DNA of 12,304 bases, from the NCBI GenBank assembly GCA_030605915.1, contig JAUWHM010000168.1, positions 1 through 12,304 on the forward strand, written 5' to 3'. This DNA is from Nitrospirota bacterium (GTDB lineage Bacteria; NPL-UPA2; JAGMAN01). How positions within the stretch are numbered: the stretch's first letter is position 1; each line of letters opens with the position of its first letter. The translations under genes were made by a program, and so were the position numbers. Below the pieces are notes generated by a model. It was not told the origin of the DNA and made no database searches. It saw nothing but the letters and a program-made list of their open reading frames with translations. This document shows, one piece after another, positions 6,976-12,304 of the stretch.

Positions 6976-7215
6976 CTATTTATAGACTTCAATGGCTAAA
7001 TCTGGACACATCTGAGCACAGAGAGCGCAGCCAGTGCACTCTTCATCATCACTGGCTACTCTTGACCCGTTTAGAAATTTATTTCTAACGGGTCTTGCTG
7101 GCTGGTAGCCGAAGCTGTTGGTGGAGCGAGCTATGGTAAGGATATGCTTGGGACAAATCTCTACACAGAGCCCGCAGCCTTTACAGCGCTCCTCATCAAT
7201 AATTACCTTCCCCAT
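6976..7215 (-). CDS. 2x[4Fe-4S] ferredoxin, 2-oxoacid:ferredoxin oxidoreductase delta-subunit type
   Basis: Small iron-sulfur protein of 79 residues with two full cluster motifs. The first is C11-x2-C14-x2-C17-x3-C21-P and the second C60-x2-C63-x2-C66-x3-C70-P. The termini, MGKVIIDEERCKGCGLC and CPDLAIEVYK, resemble the delta subunits (KorD/VorD-like) of 2-oxoacid:ferredoxin oxidoreductases, which carry electrons from oxidative decarboxylation of 2-oxoacids. The alpha, beta and gamma subunits are not beside it, so its partner is unknown. The start overlaps the tlyA end by 20 bases, and an in-frame TGA two codons upstream rules out a longer protein. The linker between the motifs contains an 11-codon insertion made by a palindromic element. 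Without it the linker reads GYQPARVASDDEECTGC, the ordinary form. All eight cysteines remain, so the protein is probably functional. Confidence 0.9.
   Translation of the reverse strand: MGKVIIDEERCKGCGLCVEICPKHILTIARSTNSFGYQPARPVRNKFLNGSRVASDDEECTGCALCAQMCPDLAIEVYK
7060..7097. repeat. Palindromic mini-element with flanking 5-base direct repeats, inserted in the ferredoxin gene
   Basis: On the coding strand the arms are GACCCGTTAGAAAT and ATTTCTAAACGGGTC, separated by AA (positions 7094-7064). They are complementary apart from one extra A in the second arm. The 5-base sequence CAAGA (TCTTG on the plus strand) occurs at both ends, at 7097-7093 and 7064-7060, like a target-site duplication. One copy of the repeat plus the 28-base core is 33 bases, exactly 11 codons, giving the peptide PVRNKFLNGSR in the linker between the two cluster motifs. 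Its size and in-frame location inside a gene resemble the Rickettsia palindromic elements, but I do not claim the same family. No T-run follows on either strand, so it is not a classical terminator. I saw no second copy in this window. Confidence 0.75.
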
Positions 7216-8008
7216 AACTCACTTCGCTCATAATCCTCTCTATCAGGTCTTTTGCCTCCTCTATCTTCATGCCCTGCTTATCTTTGCTCAGATGAATGAA
7301 GAATTCTCTGTTCCCAGCCGGCCCCCTCAAGGGAGAGGCAGCAATCCCGCTTACCTTTAAGTTCAATCTCTCTGCCAGGCAGACGATTTTAAAGATGGCT
7401 TCCTTCTGAAATTCTTCTTTTCTGACCACCCCGCCTTTACCTACCTTATCCCTGCCCACCTCAAACTGAGGTTTGATGAGAGCAACAACTTCTCCCTTCC
7501 CATTGAGTAAAGAGCTAACCGGAGGAATAATCTTATCTAAGGAGATAAAGGAGACATCGATAGTGGCCAACTCAGGACTGTTTCCTAAATCTTCCCTGCT
7601 CAGATAACGGGCATTTTTCCTCTCTAAATTCACTATCCTCCCATCACGGCGAAGCTTCCAGGCAAGCTGGCCATAGCCAACATCAACAGCATAGACCTTC
7701 CTAACTCCATTCTGGAGGAGGCAGTCGGTAAAACCCCCGGTGGATGCTCCAATGTCAAGGGCTACCTTGTTCTTTACATCAATCCTGAAATCTTGCAGAG
7801 CCTTCTCTAATTTAAGACCACCCCGACCGACATAAGGGCAACTTGGCTCTTTAATCTCGATTTCTGCGCTTGCGGAGATCATCCGGCCTGGCTTATCCGC
7901 TCTCTGCCCATCAACCAGCACCGAACCAGCTAAGATTTCTCCCCTGGCTCTTTCCCTGGTAGGAAACAACCCCCTTTCCACCAAAACCTTATCCAGCCTC
8001 TCCTTCAT
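7196..8008 (-). CDS. tlyA: TlyA-family rRNA 2'-O-methyltransferase (S4 domain)
   Basis: Predicted ribose 2'-O-methyltransferase for cytidines of 16S and/or 23S rRNA, historically called hemolysin A. The N-terminal S4 RNA-binding domain spans about residues 1-58 (RLDKVLVERG, RERARGEILAGSVLVDG). An FtsJ-like SAM fold follows with RGGLKLEKAL (62-71) and motif I DIGASTGGFTDCLL (85-98). The likely catalytic tetrad is K66, D151 (IDVSFISL), K179 (LIKPQFE) and E235 (GNREFF), spaced as in the Mycobacterium protein. At 270 residues it is of family length. The start overlaps the stop of the prenyl synthase gene in an ATGA, and its end overlaps the ferredoxin start by 20 bases. Whether it modifies one or both rRNAs cannot be read from the sequence. 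Confidence 0.94.
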   Translation of the reverse strand: MKERLDKVLVERGLFPTRERARGEILAGSVLVDGQRADKPGRMISASAEIEIKEPSCPYVGRGGLKLEKALQDFRIDVKNKVALDIGASTGGFTDCLLQNGVRKVYAVDVGYGQLAWKLRRDGRIVNLERKNARYLSREDLGNSPELATIDVSFISLDKIIPPVSSLLNGKGEVVALIKPQFEVGRDKVGKGGVVRKEEFQKEAIFKIVCLAERLNLKVSGIAASPLRGPAGNREFFIHLSKDKQGMKIEEAKDLIERIMSEVSYGEGNY

Positions 8009-8865
8009 ATACCCCTGCCTCTGATAAAGTCAGCTATCTCTTCCAAAATCTTCCCTTTTTTACCAAAGATGGAGAGCTGCGATTTAGCCTCTTTAATCAG
8101 CTCGGTTGCTTTCTTCTCTGATTTCTCTAACCCAAAGAGGGCTGGATAGGATGCTTCCCTTTTTTCTCCTGCCTCAACTTTTTTTGTATCCTCAGCATCA
8201 AGAATATCATCCACTATCTGGAAGGCAAGACCAACCCTCTGCCCGTAGTGGGAGAGAGCTTCTATTTCTCTCTGGCTACCTCCACCTAAGATAGCCCCTG
8301 CTTTGAGGCAGGTTTCCATCAAAGCTCCTGTTTTTCGACGGTGGATGGATTCAAGCTGGGGCTGGGTGACCTCTTCCGACTTAAGGTCATCTACCTGCCC
8401 GCCAATCATACCCTGAGTTCCAATGGCCTGGGCAATTTCTCCTATGAAAAATAGAACTGTCCCCTTTTTCACCATCTGGCCATTATAGCTTAACAGGCCA
8501 AAAGCTAAGGTGAGGAGAGCATCTCCCGCTAAAATAGCTATGTCTTCCCCAAACGCCTTATGGCAGCTTGGCCTGCCCCGGCGATAGTCATCGTTATCTA
8601 AGGCGGGAAGGTCATCATGAATTAAGGAATAGGTATGAATGAGTTCCAGGGCACAAGCAGTAGGAAGGACTTTCTGGCTATCACTTCCCACTATCTCAGC
8701 CGCTGCCAGGGCTAATATCGGCCTGAGCCTTTTTCCTCCTGGAAAGACAGTGGACCTCATTGCCCGATGGATTATCTCCGGAGGCTCGGACTCTTGAGGA
8801 AGATACTCAACCAAGGCCTCATCAATTAATTTTCTTTTCTCATCCCAGTACGCCTGAAAATCCAT
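8005..8865 (-). CDS. ispA: Short-chain polyprenyl diphosphate synthase, farnesyl diphosphate synthase-like
   Basis: Trans-prenyltransferase joining isopentenyl diphosphate to allylic diphosphates, making C15 (or C20) precursors for quinones, undecaprenyl carriers and other isoprenoids. It shows GGKRLRP near residues 43-49, the first aspartate-rich motif DDLPALDNDD (84-93) with the two-residue insertion of bacterial type II farnesyl synthases, CHKAFGEDIAILAGDALLTLAF, and the second aspartate motif DDILD (219-223). A Tyr lies five residues before the first motif, as in E. coli IspA, which favours farnesyl diphosphate, though chain length is not certain. I chose ATG 8865-8863, sharing one base with the xseB stop (TGATG), over the TTG three bases upstream. 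The protein is 286 residues. Position after xseAB is a common arrangement. Confidence 0.93.
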   Translation of the reverse strand: MDFQAYWDEKRKLIDEALVEYLPQESEPPEIIHRAMRSTVFPGGKRLRPILALAAAEIVGSDSQKVLPTACALELIHTYSLIHDDLPALDNDDYRRGRPSCHKAFGEDIAILAGDALLTLAFGLLSYNGQMVKKGTVLFFIGEIAQAIGTQGMIGGQVDDLKSEEVTQPQLESIHRRKTGALMETCLKAGAILGGGSQREIEALSHYGQRVGLAFQIVDDILDAEDTKKVEAGEKREASYPALFGLEKSEKKATELIKEAKSQLSIFGKKGKILEEIADFIRGRGI

Positions 8866-9155
8866 CAAAATAAGAGCTTCCCCTCCTCTCCAGCCCTCCT
8901 CTTGCCTTGTTCCGATGCTTCCTCCTCAAGTTTGGAGACATCAAATGGCTTTTTCTCCTTCTTCCCACCTTCAGATTTTACCAAGACCTCTACCTTTCTC
9001 TCAGCTTCTTCTAATTTCTTAGTGCAAATCCTGGCCAGTTTCATCCCCTCCTCATATTTCTTCACTGCCTCATCCAGGGACAAATTTCCCCCCTCCAAAC
9101 CTTCAACAATATTCTCTAATTTCTTCAGTGCCTCCTCAAACTTCACCTCAGCCAT
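8865..9155 (-). CDS. xseB: Exodeoxyribonuclease VII small subunit
   Basis: Small subunit that joins several copies to one XseA to form exonuclease VII, which degrades single-stranded DNA from both ends. Residues 1-60 are the family domain: FEEALKKLENIVEGLEGGNLSLDEAVKKYEEGM then a helix KKLEEAERKVEVLV. They form the usual helical hairpin. The 96 residues exceed the common 60-80; the extra C-terminal part from about residue 62 is highly charged (many K and E) and looks disordered. The ribosome binding site AGGGGTG (9167-9161) lies across the end of xseA, and the gap to the xseA stop is 4 bases. Its stop overlaps the prenyl synthase start. Confidence 0.94.
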   Translation of the reverse strand: MAEVKFEEALKKLENIVEGLEGGNLSLDEAVKKYEEGMKLARICTKKLEEAERKVEVLVKSEGGKKEKKPFDVSKLEEEASEQGKRRAGEEGKLLF

Positions 9156-9159
9156 AATT

Positions 9160-10365
9160 TCACCCCTTGATTTTCTCCACCCGGGAGAGAAAACTTCCTT
9201 CCTTTACCATGACCTTCACCCTATCCCCCGCCTTTAAGGTGCTTGCCTGCCTGATTATGGCTCTCTCCGGAAGTTTTAGAGAGATACTATAGCCACGGCT
9301 GAGGATGCCCAGCGGACTCAGGCTCTCTAATTTTCCAGCCACTCGGGCAACTCTCTCCTGGCTAAGCTCAAGGAGATGGCTTATGGCAGTGGCCAAATTC
9401 CTGGCTAAGTCGTCTATTCTCTGCTGATATTGCTGAATGGTCTCCTTCGGTCGGCGAAAGGCGTAGCTTTCTTTGGCTGCTGAGAGCCTATTCTTAAGAA
9501 GGGCCAAGGTATTCAGTATCCCCGATTTCATTCTGCTTTGAATAACCTCTATCTTATTGACCAGTTCCTCCTTAGCTACTATTACTAATTCCGCGGCTGC
9601 CGAGGGAGTGGGTGCCCTCAAATCAGCTACGAAGTCAGCGATGGTATAGTCTATCTCATGGCCCACCGCTGAGATGATGGGAATCCGGGAGCTATAGATG
9701 GCCCTGGCCACCACTTCTTCGTTAAAGGCCCAGAGGTCCTCCAGGCTTCCTCCTCCCCGGCCAACAATGATAACTTCTACTTCTCCCATCTCATTCAATT
9801 CATCAATGGCTCGGGCAATCTCCCCAGCGGCCCCCTCACCCTGCACTCTTACCGGATTAAGAAGTATCTCCACATTGGAGAAGCGCCGCTGAACGACATT
9901 GATTATATCCCGGATGGCTGCCCCAGTGGAGGAGGTAATTACTCCAATTCTGGTAGGCAGAAAGGGAATGGGCTTCTTATGGGCTTCGTCAAATAGTCCT
10001 TCCTCCTCTAATTTCTTCTTCAGTTGCTCAAAGGCTAACTGTAAGGCCCCCAGACCCCTTGGCTCTAATTTCTCTACCACTAACTGATATTCTCCCCTCC
10101 TCTGGTAGACACTTATCGTCCCCAGGGCAACTACCATTAAGCCATCTTCCATTTTGAACTTCAAATATTGATTCAGGCCCCTGAACATAACCCCATGTAA
10201 CTCTGCAGACTCATCTTTAAGGGTGAAATACATATGGCCGGAGGAAGGAATCCTCAAATTGGATACCTCTCCCTCCACCCAGACCTCAGGGAAACTGTTC
10301 TCCAGGATTGACTTAATGCTGCGGGTGAGCTCAGCTACTGTATAAACGCGTCTTTCTTCATTCAT
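9160..10365 (-). CDS. xseA: Exodeoxyribonuclease VII large subunit
   Basis: Catalytic subunit of exonuclease VII, acting in DNA repair and removal of single-stranded DNA. An OB-fold nucleic-acid-binding domain covers about residues 6-100 (VWVEGEVSNLRIPSSGHMYFTLKD). The catalytic region follows with GVITSSTGAAIRDI (141-154), GRGGGSLEDLWAFNEE (202-217) and SAVGHEIDYTIADFVADLRAPTPSAAAE (about 232-259). A helical, coiled-coil-like stretch then leads to the C-terminal SRGYSI block. The 401 residues match the family. The start ATG lies 8 bases inside the end of ymdB (ATGAATGA), implying coupled translation. Confidence 0.96.
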   Translation of the reverse strand: MNEERRVYTVAELTRSIKSILENSFPEVWVEGEVSNLRIPSSGHMYFTLKDESAELHGVMFRGLNQYLKFKMEDGLMVVALGTISVYQRRGEYQLVVEKLEPRGLGALQLAFEQLKKKLEEEGLFDEAHKKPIPFLPTRIGVITSSTGAAIRDIINVVQRRFSNVEILLNPVRVQGEGAAGEIARAIDELNEMGEVEVIIVGRGGGSLEDLWAFNEEVVARAIYSSRIPIISAVGHEIDYTIADFVADLRAPTPSAAAELVIVAKEELVNKIEVIQSRMKSGILNTLALLKNRLSAAKESYAFRRPKETIQQYQQRIDDLARNLATAISHLLELSQERVARVAGKLESLSPLGILSRGYSISLKLPERAIIRQASTLKAGDRVKVMVKEGSFLSRVEKIKG

Positions 10366-11152
10366 ATTCCGGCTCTAACTTCATCTGAATTCGCTCTATG
10401 GAAGTGGCTTTCCCGGTAGCCGGGTCCAGGTCGAGGATAACGCCAGCGAGCTGGGCATCCTCTCCAGCTGCCTCAAAGCGGACTGGGAGCTGAGTGAGGA
10501 AACGGTGCAAAATTATATCGGTCTTTACCCCAATAACTGAATCCATGGAACCGGTCATACCGATATCACTGATATAGGCCGTCCCCTGGGGAAGGAGCCT
10601 CTCGTCAGCGGTCTGGACATGAGTATGAGTTCCAACCACAGCACTCACCTTACCGTCCAGGAACCAGCCCATGGCAATCTTCTCTGAAGTGGCTTCAGCG
10701 TGCATATCCACAATGATTAGAAAGGTCTCGGCTCTTAGCTTCTTTATCTCCATCTCGGCTGTCCGGAAGGGACATTCTAAGGTTGACATGAAGACCCGAC
10801 CGGCCAGGTTAATGACCCCCACTTTTGAGCCACTTGACGATTCCACTACCACAGAGCCAAATCCGGGCACTCCACTGGGATAATTAGCCGGGCGGAGGAG
10901 TCTGCGCTCCCTATCAACTATGGACATAATCTCCTTCTTATCCCAGAGGTGATTGCCGGAAGTGATAATATCTATTCCCTGGGAGAAAAGCTCATCAGCA
11001 ATCTTTGGAGTGATTCCCGTTCCACCAGCGGCATTCTCCCCATTGGCCACGGTCAAGTCAATCTCCCTCTCCCGCTTTATCCTGGGAAGAAGTTGTCGGA
11101 CTGCCCGGCGACCTGCCTTCCCAACTATATCTCCGATAAACAGAACCTTCAT
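10358..11152 (-). CDS. ymdB: YmdB-like metallophosphoesterase (TIGR00282 family)
   Basis: Predicted dimetal phosphodiesterase; the Bacillus YmdB protein hydrolyses 2',3'-cyclic nucleotides and affects biofilm and motility decisions. The 264 residues fit the family. Likely metal ligands are D8 (GDIVGKAGR), E39 and N40 (NGENAAGGTGIT), N67 and H68 (GNHLWD), H151 (DMHAEATSEK), and H176 and H178 (GTHTHVQTADE). The further family blocks SDIGMTGSMDSVIGV and RFEAAGEDAQLAGVILD are present. It follows rny by 6 bases with only a weak AGG as ribosome binding site and overlaps xseA by 8. The rny-ymdB pair is a widely conserved arrangement, suggesting a link with RNA turnover, where it could act on cyclic phosphate ends or signals (inference). 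Confidence 0.94.
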   Translation of the reverse strand: MKVLFIGDIVGKAGRRAVRQLLPRIKREREIDLTVANGENAAGGTGITPKIADELFSQGIDIITSGNHLWDKKEIMSIVDRERRLLRPANYPSGVPGFGSVVVESSSGSKVGVINLAGRVFMSTLECPFRTAEMEIKKLRAETFLIIVDMHAEATSEKIAMGWFLDGKVSAVVGTHTHVQTADERLLPQGTAYISDIGMTGSMDSVIGVKTDIILHRFLTQLPVRFEAAGEDAQLAGVILDLDPATGKATSIERIQMKLEPEYE

Positions 11153-11158
11153 AGGGTT

Positions 11159-12304
11159 CTACCTGGCATAGTCTACTGCCCTTGTCTCTCTGATGATGAT
11201 TACCTTGATCTGGCCCGGGTATTTCATCTCCTGTTCAATCTTCTTGGAAATCTCACGGGCCAGGCTAACTGATTCGGCATCGCCCACTCTATCCGGTTCG
11301 ACCATAACTCGGATCTCCCGACCGGCCTGGATGGCGTAGGCCTTCTCCACTCCCTGGAAGGAGTCAGCGATCTTCTCCAATTTCTCCAGGCGCTGGATGT
11401 AAGTCTCCAGCGTCTCCCTCCGAGCACCCGGCCTTGAGGCAGAAATGGCATCGGCGGCCTGAATAAGCACCGCCAGGATGCTCTTTGGCTCCTCTTCTTC
11501 ATGATGACAGACGATAGCATGGGTAATCTGAGGAGTCTCCCCATATCTTTTAGCTAAATCAGCCCCAATCCGAGCGTGGGCTCCTTCCACTTCATGGTCG
11601 ACTGCCTTGCCAATGTCATGAAGAAGCCCTGCCCTCTTTGCCGGTCTGGGCTCTAATCCCAGCTCGGAAGTCATGATCCCGGCTAAATGGGCTACTTCCT
11701 TGGAGTGCTGAAGAACATTCTGCCCGTAGCTGGTTCTATACTTAAGGCGCCCGAGGAGCTTTATCTCCTCTGGATGTAAGCCATGCACTCCCGCTTCAAA
11801 GGCAGCTTGCTCGCCCGCCTCCCGGATGCTTACCTCCATATCCTTACGAACCTTCTCCACCACTTCCTCAATGCGGGCTGGATGAATCCTCCCGTCAGCG
11901 ACCAGCTTCTCCAGGGAGAGCCTGGCTATTTCTCTTCGAACCGGGTCAAATCCAGACAAAGTGACTGCCTCTGGAGTATCATCGATGATGACATTTATAC
12001 CGGTGCTCATCTCCAGAGCCCTTATGTTCCTTCCTTCCCGACCGATGATCCTTCCCTTCATCTCATCGTTGGGCAGAGACACTACCGTGACGGTTGATTC
12101 GGTCACCTGGTCAGCGGCACAGCGCTGGATAGCTAAGGTTATGATCTCTCTGGCCTTCTTCTCAGCCCTCTCCCTGGTCTCGTCCTCAATCCTCTTTAGC
12201 CTTACCGCTGCTTCCCGCCGGACCTCATCTTCCATCCTCTGAAGGAGTATCCGTCTTGCCTCATCCCGGCTGAGGCCTGAGATTCGCTGAAGCTTCTCCT
12301 TCTC
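11159..12304 (-). CDS. rny: Ribonuclease Y, 5' end outside window
   Basis: Endoribonuclease that starts mRNA decay; in Bacillus it is membrane-anchored. The 381 visible codons run open to the right edge, so the N-terminal transmembrane helix and most of the coiled coil (roughly 140 residues by comparison with the ~520-residue Bacillus protein) lie outside. Visible first is LQRISGLSRDEARRILLQRM with a charged helix, then the KH domain with GRIIGREGRNIRALE. The HD domain follows, with QHSKEVAHLAG, the metal pair HD in LLHDIGKAVDHE, CHHEEEEP and AADAISASRPGARRE. The C-terminal block ends VKVIIIRETRAVDYAR-like, as usual. Any internal ATG such as 12235 is not the true start, because the family-typical reading continues upstream of it. 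It is the most upstream gene seen in the train. Confidence 0.96.
   Translation of the reverse strand, partial: EKEKLQRISGLSRDEARRILLQRMEDEVRREAAVRLKRIEDETRERAEKKAREIITLAIQRCAADQVTESTVTVVSLPNDEMKGRIIGREGRNIRALEMSTGINVIIDDTPEAVTLSGFDPVRREIARLSLEKLVADGRIHPARIEEVVEKVRKDMEVSIREAGEQAAFEAGVHGLHPEEIKLLGRLKYRTSYGQNVLQHSKEVAHLAGIMTSELGLEPRPAKRAGLLHDIGKAVDHEVEGAHARIGADLAKRYGETPQITHAIVCHHEEEEPKSILAVLIQAADAISASRPGARRETLETYIQRLEKLEKIADSFQGVEKAYAIQAGREIRVMVEPDRVGDAESVSLAREISKKIEQEMKYPGQIKVIIIRETRAVDYAR

Noticed and set aside
7060..7097. Hairpin in the ferredoxin gene as a rho-independent terminator
   Set aside because: No T-run follows on either strand, the stem is AT-rich in the middle, and it sits inside an intact coding frame.
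8866..8868. TTG as start of the prenyl synthase gene
   Set aside because: The adjacent ATG overlapping the xseB stop as TGATG is the more usual coupled start; the difference is one codon.

Overview
The window is a single co-directional gene train. Every supported gene lies on the minus strand, so transcription enters at the right end (rny) and runs to the left edge. Most junctions are 4-base ATGA overlaps, 1-20 base overlaps or gaps of 4-8 bases. There is no gene-free stretch over 300 bases, no visible terminator, no internal promoter I can defend, and no RNA gene or CRISPR array. The organism looks like an anaerobic, probably uncultivated bacterium. RNase Y, YmdB, a 2x[4Fe-4S] ferredoxin of the 2-oxoacid oxidoreductase delta-subunit type, and bacterial-type isoprenoid and arginine enzymes support this. 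The lineage cannot be fixed from the sequence; a deep-branching candidate phylum or a Firmicutes/Thermotogae-like gene order are both compatible.

Right to left, the layout is as follows. (1) RNA and DNA housekeeping: rny (5' end outside the window), a ymdB-type phosphodiesterase, xseA and xseB (exonuclease VII), a short-chain prenyl diphosphate synthase (ispA-like), and tlyA (rRNA 2'-O-methyltransferase with an S4 domain). (2) A small ferredoxin gene whose middle is interrupted in frame by a 33-base palindromic insertion. (3) Amino-acid biosynthesis: argB, argD, argF and argG, taking N-acetylglutamate to argininosuccinate apart from the ArgC and ArgJ/ArgE steps, then lysA, the last step of lysine synthesis. 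argC, argJ and argH are absent here. Between argG and lysA lies a 190-base remnant of a uroporphyrinogen-decarboxylase-family gene that has lost its whole interior. (4) An AT-rich type III DNA methyltransferase (mod) gene that starts 4 bases after lysA and runs off the left edge; its restriction partner would be expected beyond it.

The observations most worth following up are the palindromic mini-element inside the ferredoxin, which has short direct repeats at its ends, adds 11 codons and is recognisable because removing it restores a normal ferredoxin, and the internally deleted URO-D gene whose two ends survive with operon spacing intact. A low-complexity insert in lysA and the foreign-looking mod gene are secondary.
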